Assembly (NCBI GenBank): GCA_001972305.1
Contig: BDDD01002371.1
Location: forward strand, 15,245-79,244
From: Cephalotus follicularis
Taxonomy: Eukaryota; Streptophyta; Magnoliopsida; Oxalidales; Cephalotaceae
Direction: 5' to 3'
DNA: 64,000 nucleotides
The position numbers and the translations under genes are program-made. The notes beneath the pieces were generated by a model. That model searched no databases, was not told the DNA's origin, and saw only the letters and a list, made by a program, of their open reading frames with translations. Each line of letters begins with the position of its first letter. Position 1 is the first letter of the stretch. Of this stretch, positions 1 to 10,285 are shown piece by piece.

Positions 1-2663
1 TCTATAAATGAAGATAGTTGGCTATGGCAGAGAAGATTAGGTCATGTAGGTATGTCAATCATATCAAAACTTTTAAAACATGAATTAGTTAAAGGACTCC
101 CTAAAATTAGCTTCGAAAATGATAAAGTTTGTGATGCATGTCAATACGGAAAACAAACTAGAGCTTCATTTAAAAGCAAAGACATTGTATTAATAACTAG
201 GCCATTGCAACTTTTGTATATAGACTTATTTGGTCCAATAGATGTTAGAAGCCTAGGTGGTAAATCATATGTCATGGTCATAGTAGACGATTATTCTAGA
301 TATACATGGACTATTTTCCTAGCCCATAGAAATGAATCTTTTAAAGAATTTTCAAATTTTTGTAAAATCGTTCAATAAAGAATTTTCAATTTTTTGTAAA
401 ATCGTTCAAAATGAAAAGGACACTTCTATTTCTAAAATTAGAAGTGATCATGGAAAAGAATTTGAAAATCACTTGTTTGAAATTTTTTGCAATGAAAATG
501 GTTTTATACATGAGTTCTCCACTACTAGAACACCTCAAAAAAATGGGGTCGTTGAAAGAAAAAATAGAACGTTACAAGAAATGTGTAGAACACTTTTGAA
601 CGAAAATAATTTACCAAAATATTTTTGGGCGGAAGCAATAAATACTTCGTGCTATATCTTAAATTGCATATCAATAAGGTCAATTCTTAAAAAGACTTCA
701 TATGAATTATGGAGGGGGAGAAAGCCAAACATTAGTTACTTTCACACCTTCGAATGCAAGTGCTTCATCCACAATAATGGAAAAGAGCATCTTGGGAAAT
801 TCGACTCCAAAGTCGACGAAGGTATTTTTCTTGGTTATTCTTCTAGTAGTAGGGCTTATAGATGCTTCAATAAAAGAACTTTACTAGTTGAAGAATCAAT
901 GCATGTTATATTTGATGAAACTAACCCTAAACTTCCAAAAGAAGTTATTGATGATGATTGTGTAGATTTTGTTGAAAATGGAAACCCCTCAAGAAAGCTA
1001 TCAAGAAGCTCTCCACGACAAAACCTTGAAGGTGGTAAGAGGATACCCTCATGAAGCAATAATAGGTAATCCTAGATTAGGAGTATCTACTAGATCTAGT
1101 GTTAATCATAATTATATTGCATTTTTGTCACAAATAGAACCTAAAAATATAAATGAGGCCGAAAAAGACGAAAATTGGATTAATGCTATGCAAGTGGAAT
1201 TAAATCAATTCGAAAGAAATAAAGTATGGAATCTAGTTCCTAGGCCTAGTAACCAAAACATAATCGGCACAAAATGGGTATTTCGTAACAAAGTAGATGA
1301 CCAAGGAATTGTAATTAGAAATAAAGATAGGCTAGTTGCTAAGGGATATTCCCAAGAATAGGGAATTAACTTTGATGAGTCATATGCACCCGTAGCTAGA
1401 TTAGAATCTATACGTATGTTACTTGCATATGCATCATTTAAGGATTTCACCCTTTTTCAAATGGATGTTAAAAGTGCATTCTTAAATGGTGCAATAAAGG
1501 AGGAAGTTTATGTGGAACAACCTCTCGGGTTTGAAACCCCTCATTTTCCTAATCGTGTTTTTAAACTCTCAAAAGCGTTATATGGTTTAAAACAAGCTCC
1601 TAGAGCTTGGTACGAAAAGTTAAGTGGCTATTTACTAGAAAATGGCTTTAAAAGAGGAACAATCGATATTACCCTTTTCAAAAAAAAATTTAATAAAGAA
1701 ATTTTAATTGTCCAAGTCTATGTTGATGACATAATTTTCGGGTCTACTAACAAAAATTTGTGCAAAAGTTTCGCTAAGATCATGCAGGACGAATATGAAA
1801 TGAGCATGATGGGTGAGCTCAACTACTTCCTTGGACTTCAAGTCAAACAACTAGAGGAAGGAATCTTCATCAACCAATCAAAATATGTCAAGGATTTACT
1901 TAAAAGATTTGGGATGAAGAAAGCCAAAAAGAGTAAAAACCCTATGAGCACAAATACCAAACTTGATAAAGATGAGCAAGGTAAGTCCATTGATCAAAAA
2001 CTTTATAGAAGCATGATAGGTTCATTGCTTTACTTGACGGCTAGTAGGCCGGACATTTTGTTTAATGTATTCTTATGTGCTAGATTTCAAGCATGTCCCA
2101 AGGAATCCCACTTGCATACCGTAAAAAGAATCTTTAAATATTTAGCATATACACCCTCTCTGGGACTATGGTATCCTAGAAAATCGTCTTTTGACTTACA
2201 CACTTACTCCGATGCCGACTTCGGAGGATACAAAGTAGATAGAAAAATCACGAGTGACACATGTCAATTTTTAGGCAATATGCTTATTTCTTGGTTTAGC
2301 AAAAAACAAAATTCTGTAGCACTTTCTACTACCGAAGCCGAATACATTACTGCGGGAAGTTGTTGCGCCCAAATCATGTGGATGAAGCAACAACTCCTTG
2401 ACTATAGTTTTAACTTTGAAAAAGTGACAATTAGGTGTGATAACACTAGTGCAATATGTTTAGGGAAAAACTCGGTTCATCACTCTAGGACTAAACACAT
2501 TGACATAAGATATCACTTCATAAAAGATCACATAGAAAAAGGTGATATTGAATTAGTTTTCGTCCCGACTCAAGAACAAGTCGCGGACTTCTTCACAAAA
2601 CCATTAGACGAACAAACCTTCTCAAAATTTAGATTGGAATTAGGTTTGTGTGAAATTGAGTGA
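1..2663 (+). pseudogene. copia pol: pre-integrase, integrase, RT, RNase H (broken)
   Basis: Encodes the C-terminal pol polyprotein that copies and integrates the element. The WLWQRRLGHVGMS pre-integrase motif is at the extreme left. The integrase core follows (DYSR near 290, RSDHGKEF near 440, PQKNGVVERKNRT near 535). RT carries FQMDVKSAFLNG near 1455 and an intact YVDD near 1720. RNase H carries SDADFGG near 2210, TTEAEY near 2330 and CDNTSA near 2440; the end is the usual FTKPLDEQTFSKFRLELGLCE. Breaks: a 34-bp tandem duplication at 342-409 shifts the frame and brings in a stop; a second frameshift lies between about 985 and 1054; an in-frame TAG is at 1359-1361. RT through RNase H (1416-2663) is one open frame. 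The left end is cut by the window. Confidence 0.93.
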
Positions 2664-2763
2664 TTGACATGTTTATATGATTGGTGTGGTAATATATGTT
2701 TGCTTAATATGCTTGTTTGTTCATTAATGCATCATTTGCATTCATTCATGCACGTTTATGAAA

Positions 2764-2990
2764 AATCGACTGAAAACATAGCAAAGCGCCGACGACTATC
2801 ATTAAAGCGTCAGCGCTTTACACAAACAATTAGGGTTTGAATTGGGGAAAGTAAGCAAAGCGCCGACGCCTCCTCATACTCCGTCGATGCTTTAGTCGTG
2901 TTTTAAGACAGAAAGCGCCATCTATCAAACTATTTTCACACAAAAACTCAAATCCCTAACTCTAAAAGCACTGTCTCTGGCGCTTTTGTG
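2764..2990 (+). repeat. GCGYCRRCGC palindrome cluster between pol and the extra ORF
   Basis: About six or seven copies of a short palindrome-like motif, for example AAAGCGCCGACG, AAAGCGTCAGCGCTTT and CCGTCGATGCTTT, lie within about 230 bp directly before the post-pol ORF. The same motif family fills the LTR at 5018-5370. In element C the matching spacer (43888-44135) holds a different but related motif. It may be a promoter or enhancer for the downstream ORF, which is inference. Confidence 0.7.
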
Positions 2991-3038
2991 CCTCCTTTCA
3001 TTCGAAAATCCTTGGTAAATCTCAAACTAACATCAAAG

Positions 3039-4282
3039 ATGCCAAGAACCAAGAGTATTGAAGCTGGAGAAGGGTCTAAAACAAAAAGAAAATCAGTTGG
3101 GCGCAAAGGTGAGGGTACAGACGTTCATCCAGCCACACCAGAGGTCGTTCCTTCACTCCCCAGGTATCCTGAAGCCTATTTTAATCGCAAGATTCTAGTA
3201 GGTAAAGTGTTGGATTTCGATTTCTGCAACAATGAGGGTTTTCCCATTGTAGAGTGGCTAAGTGCTCAAGGGTTAGAACCCTTATTTTCAATCAATTTAC
3301 CTAGCTATCCTGAGCTAATTAAAGAATTTTATGTTCACATATTTCCTACATCTAGGATAGATTTAACCACAAAGGTTAAGAACTCGGAGATATCATTTGA
3401 TGAGTCGACTTTAGCAAATATTCTAGGGATTCCTCGAGAAGGTCCAAGGGGTTGGAATCAAAGAAATTGGTTGATAAATGATAATTTTGACAAAGAAGAA
3501 TGTGTTAAGTTGCTATTCGGAGAAAATGCCGATTTTATGCAACGTATGTATACTAGAAACCTTAGTCTACATCATAGGTTTCTACTGTTTGCACACACAT
3601 TCTGCCAAAGGCTGGTGGATTCGATGAGGTAACACACATGGAGGCGTATACTATGTATCACCTCATTACTGGGAAGAAAATCAGTGTGCCCTATCTTATT
3701 ATCAATCACATGCATGCAATCCATGACCGAGAGAATGCCAGACTGGGTTATAGCAACATCATTACCAAAATCCTCATATTTTTTGAAATTGACCTAACTG
3801 GAGAAATAAATCACCCACTCCAGAGTGTTGACAAGTTAGGTAAATGAACCTTGGGAAGAATGGGATTTAAAAAACATAAGCGGCTTGGAACCTGGATCCC
3901 AAGAGAAGAGGACTCGAATAGAGTCGTTGAAGACGAGGGAGAAGCAGAGATGGGTGATGAAGCACAAAATGAAGCAAGAGAACCTCAAGTTGAGCAAACA
4001 CCGGATATCAACCTACCAAGAACCAAACTAGAAGAGATATTGGATGCAATTAAGGGCCTACGGCAAAATGTCCAAGAAATAAAGGTGAATATGCAATATG
4101 TTAAAAGAAAGCAAAAGAGAATGGCAAAGAAATTTGCAGAAACGGGGATAATTGGCTATGAAGGCCTAATCTCCTCCTCTTCGAGCCATGACGACTATGA
4201 CATTCACCGAGATGTTGGAGGAACCGATGACTTGGAGGGAGATATCGGTGGAGAAAACGAAGACACTCAAATGGACGATTAA
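3039..4282 (+). pseudogene. Extra post-pol ORF of Sirevirus A (non-envelope, coiled-coil C-terminus)
   Basis: About 410 codons, broken by one frameshift near 3610 and one in-frame TGA at 3845-3847. I chose the ATG at 3039 (MPRTK) because the homologue in element C begins the same way (MTHTK at 44327); reading further upstream needs a GTG. The N-terminus is basic. The central part (PIVEWLSAQGLEPLF, ELIKEFYVHIF, LANILGIP) resembles the 'putative plant transposon protein' domain seen in many plant retroelement ORFs; that link is from memory and unsearched. The C-terminal part is charged and heptad-like (IKGLRQNVQEIKVNMQYVKR), then acidic. I see no signal peptide or membrane segment, so an envelope role is unlikely. 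Function unknown. Confidence 0.75.
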
Positions 4283-4895
4283 ACTCATGCATATCACTTT
4301 TGCATTTTATGATGATGTAATATTTTGCTATGGACAACATTTTATGATTTGTGGTACTATATTTGTAATGTGAAAGTTTAATGTGATCAACAATTTCATA
4401 ATATTTCATTATGCATTTTATGTCTTTGTATTGTTTTAATTTATGATTTGTAAAACTTGTGAAGGTTTGAAGTATGCAATGTGAACTTATGGGTTTGGAA
4501 TGTTTCTTTTTGTACTTCATCTAATGTCATAAATGAATTTGAAATTGATGTTCATTCATTATGCTATGTTATTGAAATTGAAACATGTATTGACTATGTC
4601 TATGAATGCTTAATGTGCAATATAAACGATTAAAAGTTATAGTTTATAACAAAACATTGGTTTGATTATAACAACTTAAATACTTTTTGAAATGATAACA
4701 AAAAGGGGGAGAAAGTATAAGAAAATATGGGGAAATAATGACAAAGTAAACACCCCTTGTTTAACTAAGGGGGAGATAATGAATTAAGGGGGAGCATATA
4801 TACATGAATATGTTTGTGCATTATTTGTTATGTTTTAAGTTATACAATCTATGTTTAAATGAAACAAATTTTTTCATCATAAAAAAGGAGGAGAT
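4283..4895 (+). other. Noncoding 3' UTR with multiple polypurine tracts
   Basis: AT-rich, no gene. Repeated PPT-like tracts (AAAAAGGGGGAGAAAG near 4701, TAAGGGGGAGATAATG near 4767, TTAAGGGGGAGCATAT near 4785) precede the LTR-proximal tract AAAAAAGGAGGAGA at 4881-4894, which would prime plus-strand synthesis. Multiple tracts of this kind are a known Sirevirus trait and recur in elements C and L. Confidence 0.8.
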
Positions 4896-5735
4896 TGTTG
4901 ACATTTATGTCTCAATCCTAGTTTTGATGATAACATATTTGTGTTTAACCAAGTTTCCTTATGTGCAAGAAAAACATGGAATGCGCAAAACAGCAAGAAA
5001 AACTGCAGAAATAGGATAAAGCGTCGACGCTCAGAAATAAAGCGTCAGCGCTTTATGCAACAGTCGAGACAATGAGCAAAGCGTCAACCGTTGGAGCGTT
5101 CGGAGGAGAGGAACAAATGTTCAAACAGTCGACCCCTAATTAGAAGCGTCTGCGCTTGAATTCAGAGCGTCAGCGCTTTGAGACCTCAAGTCAGCGGTTA
5201 GAAACAGAGACTTCTTGGATCCAATCAATATGACAAAAGCGGCGACGCTCAACACTAAGCGTCAGCGCTTTGAGTAAACAGTCAACTCCTACATCTAGAA
5301 CGCCTGCGCTTTGACTAGACAATTCAAATTTAAATACCCAAGGGTCATATAAGCGGCGACGCTTTGAGGGAAAAAGTCGACACTTTGCACGGTTGGAAAA
5401 ATTTCTGACAGAGTTTTAATGTGTCGTTTTTGATGCAACAAGTTTCAAGACATACCCAACAGATCTCTGAGGCAAAAAACGGCTATATACAAAGGTTTTT
5501 GAAGAGAGACAATAACAAGAACACAAGAGACAACATATACAAAGATCAATCAAGCAAATACACAACAAACATTCACAATCAAGTATTCTCATTCAAAAGC
5601 TCTTATCTAGTGTCTTATCCAATATTAGTTCCCACTTAGATTGAGTGATTTCATCTTGTAAAATCTAACCTTTTGAGAGGTTTAGAACAAAACTCTATTC
5701 TCTATACTTTGATTGTAATAGGGGAGTGAACCCTG
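4896..5735 (+). repeat. 3' LTR of Sirevirus A (right end truncated)
   Basis: Begins TGTTGACATTTATGTCTCAA directly after the polypurine tract and matches the start of the element C LTRs (39656, 46023). It holds the palindrome array at 5018-5370, a TTTAAATA stretch near 5330 and a U5-like segment. Similarity to the C LTR stops shortly after GGGAGTGAACCCT near 5735. No terminal CA or target duplication could be placed. Confidence 0.8.
5018..5370 (+). repeat. Palindromic motif array in the LTR of Sirevirus A
   Basis: About 14 imperfect copies spaced by 15-40 bp, such as AAAGCGTCGACGCT, AAAGCGTCAGCGCTTT, GAAGCGTCTGCGCTTG and AAGCGGCGACGCTTTG. Many read as AAAG-core-CTTT palindromes rich in CG. 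The position upstream of the likely transcription start suggests a cis-regulatory module. Palindrome arrays are known in Sirevirus LTRs; the family-specific sequence is what is seen here. Confidence 0.8.
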
Positions 5736-5949
5736 AGGAAATTGACATTCGTGTATATGTCAAATCCATTATGTCTTTTATTCATCTTCTTATCTCCTTT
5801 TGGGATTATGCGTTGCAGCGGTAGCGTAGATCCTAATCCAGATTCCTATGAAATTCGTCCCCTCCATATCTTTCAAGATAAATAGGAGGAAACCCAGCCT
5901 AAACCAAGAGGGTTAATGGTTGTCCAACTTTTATAAGAAGGCGAGAACC
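5736..5949. other. Unassigned junction between elements A and B
   Basis: No convincing coding similarity. It lies between the last LTR-like part of element A and the first readable integrase codons of B. It could be the remaining U5 of A or decayed B interior. Confidence 0.4.
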
Positions 5950-7831
5950 TTCTAAGCTGGAGGCACGAGCGGATCGTTGCCGGTTTTGTGGGATTTTCTA
6001 AGAAGTGCTTAGGATTTCATTTCAACCATCCTAGCGAACAAATGGTATTTGTTTCATGTACTGCAAAATTCCTCGAAAGGGGAATACCTATTTACATGAA
6101 GCAGTGGGAGTAAGGTATAACTAAGTGAGTTATTATCTGGTGAAAGCCTATAGGACGATGAGGAATTAGAGGTGGAACCCTCTAAAGACAATATTTGGGA
6201 AAGGATCCCAACCTGAGAAGGGATCTCAGTAAGGCACTCCTCGCAAGAGGAGATCAGGCAAGATTTTAACAGCGTCTGAGAAATATGGTTTTCTCGCAAA
6301 AGGCACTGATAAATCTAAAGTCATCGATGATGATGAGCTTGTCAGCTACAAAGGAAACAGTGAAGAACACTGATTTCTACACATGGCTGGGAGTCATGAA
6401 ATCCGAAATGGACGCCATATACGTCAACCGAGTATGGAACTTGGTTAATGCTCCCATAGGCGAGTTGCCCAATGGTTGCATAAATATCTTCAAGAGGAAG
6501 ATAAACGTTAATGGAAAAGGTTAAAACCTTTAAATCGTAATCAATAAGTCCATTCGGATAATGCTTGTTATTGCCACTCATTATGGAAATAATAAATGGT
6601 AAAAGGATGTCAAGATAACCTTTAAAAAGGACTATCTTGAAGAGGACATCTTAATGTCCCAAACCCGAGGGGTTTACATCCAAGGAACATTTCCACAGAA
6701 TGTGTGCTGACTCCTAAGGTTTGTGTATGACCTTATGCAAGCATCCGTAGCTGAAACATCTATTTTTTATTTTATCAAAAACGATGTTATCCTTAAGTCT
6801 ATCAGAAATAGGATATCCCAGATATCACTTTCTTGGTATTGTACATGGATAACATTCTACACATTGGTAATGTTGTAGGTATATTATAGTACAATTAACC
6901 AAGAACTTCTCCAAAAGGATTTGGTAGAGACTTCCTATGTTTTGAGAATGAAGATCTAAAGGGATAGATCAAGTAGGTTGTTCGGACTTTCCCAAAGCTA
7001 GTACATCAGCAGTGTGCTGATATAGTATGGACTTCTGAATTTCGCGTTAGGCTTACTGCCAATTAGCCAAGGAATTCACCTTTCCAAGAGGATGTTGAAA
7101 GAGACGTCAGAGGAAAGTGTTGCATGAGTAGACTACCTTAAGCTTTGGCTATAGGCTATATCATGCAATATCATGCTTTGTACTAGGCCTAACATCGTAC
7201 AAGCCTAAAGGTCTGGCTAGTCGATTATCAATCCAATCCCTGTGAGAGGCACTGGGAATTGTCAAAGAGATCTGAGAGTGACTCAGGATTTCTTCTTGAC
7301 ATCTGGAGAAGATAGTGAATTGAATAAGAGTTTTGTTAACTCTGATTTCATCTGTGATCTAGATGATCACGACATCGTATCAGGATATGTGATTGTCCTG
7401 AACGAAGGTGCTGTGTGAGTTGGATGAGTCTACAACAGTGGGATACTGTTGACTCAACCATGAATAAGAGTATGTTATAACCTATGATACCGAAAAGTTG
7501 CTGTTTGGTAGCGGAAGTTCGTTGTGGAACTTTATATACTTCCATCTATCGTTCGTCCAGTTGTGTAGAGTGATGATGATGGGGACCTTTGCACAGGATA
7601 TGGAACCCAGGTCTCATTACCGCTCTAAACGTTTAATCAACGGTATCATTATATTATATGATTCATGAAATCGTATATAGAGGAAACATTATCCTAGAGA
7701 GATTTGCGACGTGAGCAAATTTTTGCAGACCCACTGACCAATGCCATGAGCATTAGTAGTACTGAATCGACAGCGGAAGTGCGATTGGCTTAGGCTAAAG
7801 GTCTTCGTGGCTTGAGGGCCAAGTGGGAGAT
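5950..7831 (+). pseudogene. Decayed copia B pol (integrase C-end, RT, RNase H)
   Basis: Only translated fragments remain. Integrase C-terminal pieces (GFVGFSKKCLGFHFNHPSEQ, FVSCTAKFLERG) lie at about 5985-6090. The RT start WLGVMKSEMDAIYVNRVWNL is at 6384-6443. A degenerate RT catalytic segment (VLYMDNILHIGN, replacing the usual YVDD) is near 6835. RNase H pieces (YVIVLNEGAV near 7385; a PLTNAM remnant of the usual DPLTK end near 7730) follow. Frameshifts and stops are dense, so this is an old copy. The motif set resembles Tork-type copia. The interior ends at a GTGGGAGAT tract just before the LTR at 7832. Confidence 0.8.
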
Positions 7832-9201
7832 TGTTAGAGTATGGGTGTCCCTGCATGCCACGAGGTGGCTCTGCATAAATATATATGTATGTATGAGATG
7901 CACTCCTTAATTGGAGATATCTCTTTAAGCCACGAGGCGGCTGAATGTATGTATATTACACTCTCTATTTATACAATCTGAATTCCTTTTCGTGTTTTAT
8001 AGTGCATATTCAATCAACAATGACAACCCGTTATATGTATATCCCAAACCATTCTAAATGGATTGGGTGATCACCATGTCATCCGAGTACACATATAGTG
8101 CCCTGTCGTTCGAGGAGTTAGATCTCATGCCTGAGAGGTTATAAGAATGAGATCCTTACTCCCTTCTGACAGAATGTTCCAAGTCATAGGTTCACTTTCT
8201 TAGGGCAATTGTTGAACCATAAAGACTTGCCGTATTATGCTTGCTCCCGGGTTTAGTGGAGAATGGATCATCTCATTACCATTTGGATTTATCCTAAAGC
8301 ATAATGTGGGGTTCGTGCTAAGGAGCATGAGACTGAACAGACCCACCACAGGAAACATATTTGGAAAGTCATACCTATGTCAATAGGATTTCTATAGTTT
8401 CGGTAGTGTATAGTCTATGGTGACTAGTAGACCATTCATGGACTACGTTGTGTCCTTAGACCTGAGCGGCTGGCATGCATTGTGTTGTAACTACTTGGCT
8501 TTGATTTCTGCCTTCCCCAGCACTAGCCACGTGCTTGCAAAAGGGTTATCTTTGGGCCTTGTGGGAGCTTCATTGAGATATATGGGTGAGTTCGCAATAA
8601 GGGATCATCATACCCGGATGAAGGGTGATCGGCTCTATATTATTTATGTTCGTTGAGACTCATAAAACCCTAATCAGGTATAGGCAGACTGGAAATGGGG
8701 TTTTCGGGGATGTTTGCTGAAAGTCTCAATGCGTACGTAAATTTATAGTTATCGCGACTTTACCTAGGGGTGACATTATTCTGAACACTAGGTCGCGGTC
8801 GGAGCCAAGTATGACGTAGGATACATGACACATATGCCGTTGACTGGATAAAGTACTGGTTTACTGGATGTCGACTTATAGACGTAGTTTATTCTACGGA
8901 TCCGGGCGGTGATGGGATTCACACCGGGGCTGTTTTAATAGTCGGGAACTATTGAGATAGTCGTACCATAACTCTTGGGATGTTCTGAGAAATTTATAGT
9001 CGTACCAAATTCAAACCGGGCTTTCGGGTCCCACCCGATTATTGGAAAAGCGATGCGTGCTGCACACACGCTAGCTTGGCGAGAATCTAGTTTTTAAGCT
9101 AGTATATATTAATTTGATATTAGTGGTTTTTATTTATTTATTTATCACCGTATTATCAAATTGATATATCAAGAGATACCACATTGGGAGTATGTCTAAC
9201 A
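7832..9201 (+). repeat. 3' LTR of copia B
   Basis: Starts TGTTAGAGTATGGG directly after the polypurine tract AAGTGGGAGAT. Its right end is placed at TGTCTAACA (9193-9201), because TGTTAGA and TCTAACA form the expected short terminal inverted repeat. That gives 1370 bp. Near its left end are two related segments around CCACGAGGYGGCT (7859, 7930). There is no partner LTR in the window to confirm the ends. Confidence 0.7.
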
Positions 9202-10285
9202 TACGTTGTACAGGGTGCACATAATTTAAACATAGAGAAACTTTTATTATAAAAGAGAAAATGGCCAAAATTGCATTAAGTCTAATTTTGACTAAGTCAA
9301 AAGTGGAGTTTTTCATTTTTTTGGCTTGGCTTTTGGCGCACGGGCGCGCTACCTGCCGAGAGAAAGAGATACTGAGCACGCTACGCGTGCTCAGTGCGCC
9401 AGGTGCTCTTCCCGGCCCCTGTTGACAGCGCGAGTGGTGTCGGTGACCGGGGAAGAGGACCTGCTCATCCACGGTGAGTCCTCCTCTCTTTCTCCTTCTC
9501 TTTTCTCCCCCGTTTCTCTCTGTTTTGGCCGACGCATTTTTTCGCGTCACCCACTGCTGCCAGCCTTCTCTTTCACCGCCGATGGTCACGGTAGGTGGAG
9601 CCGCCTCGGCTCTACCTAGTTTGACCCTAGACTAGGTGTGACCGGAAGTTGTTTGGCCGGTCTTTGCGCTTCGGGTCGACCCTGTCGACTTGGAGCACTG
9701 TTCACCGTGGGTCGGCATTCCACGCCGATTCACGGTGGGTCTTTGGTCCAGCTGTGTAGATCGCAAGATTTCATGGCTGGTGGTGGCGGTCCGATGTCAC
9801 GGCGACCCCGTTTTCGCCGGGTCGGGTTGACCCACCTTGTGTCCGCCACTGCCTGTGCCACCGCTGCCGTTCTGGGGCATTTTCCGCCGTTTCTCCTCCA
9901 CCAGTGGATAGATCGGAGCTCCAGGAGTCCGTTGGTGTCTTGGATGAATTTTTCGTGGACTGGCCGGAAACCGGCAGTGGAGCCGGTAACCGGCAGTTGC
10001 TTCGGCAAGCGCGTAGTGGCAAAGTGATAGAGCCGCCAACGTTGGTATGATTACTAAACAATTATATTATTGTTTACCGAATTGATTTCGGTTATAGTGG
10101 ATGTATGCTTGACTGTGATATTTGTTCGTTTGAATATTAAACGGAGATCCTAGGCTTATAGATTTTGGTAGTAAGATGTAATTGTGAACCTAGACTTACT
10201 AGTCTTGGTAGTTTTTGAAAAATTAAAATTATACACACTTGCATCCTAGACCCAAAATCGACCGGGACCCCTCTCGGGTTCCAAC
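9202..10285. repeat. GC-rich LTR-leader-like remnant
   Basis: No credible gene; the open frames here are by-products of high GC. The stretch resembles the leader of the Tekay-like LTRs at 13331 and 58987: a GC-rich block with hairpins (perfect 11-bp arms at 9371-9381 and 9385-9395 around loop TAC), then a strong splice-donor-like ACG|GTGAGT at 9473/9474 followed by a CT-rich run. The proper LTR ends are missing. From about 10061 to 10285 I recognise nothing. Confidence 0.45.

Larger units (their letters stand above)
1..5735 (+). mobile_element. Sirevirus-lineage Ty1/copia element A, 5' part outside window
   Basis: The order visible is GAG-pre-integrase, integrase, reverse transcriptase, RNase H, an extra ORF after pol, repeated polypurine tracts, then the start of a 3' LTR (TGTTGACATTTATG at 4896). 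The Sirevirus assignment rests on the post-pol ORF, the repeated AAGGGGGAG tracts and close similarity to element C at 39656-47296. The 5' LTR, gag and protease lie before the window. The 3' LTR loses similarity to the C LTR after about 5735, so the right end is approximate. Coding regions are broken by a 34-bp duplication, another frameshift and stops, so the copy is inactive. Confidence 0.85.

Noticed and set aside
3039-4282. Envelope gene of an endogenous plant retrovirus
   Set aside because: No signal peptide, membrane anchor or fusion-like segment; the same holds for the homologue in element C.
5018-5370. Regular short repeats that could suggest a CRISPR-like array
   Set aside because: Repeats are short imperfect palindromes with irregular spacing inside a plant LTR; no cas genes and a eukaryotic context.
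9134-10061. Several overlapping open frames on both strands in GC-rich DNA
   Set aside because: They overlap in many frames, lack domains and sit in an LTR-leader-like block; high GC removes stop codons by chance.
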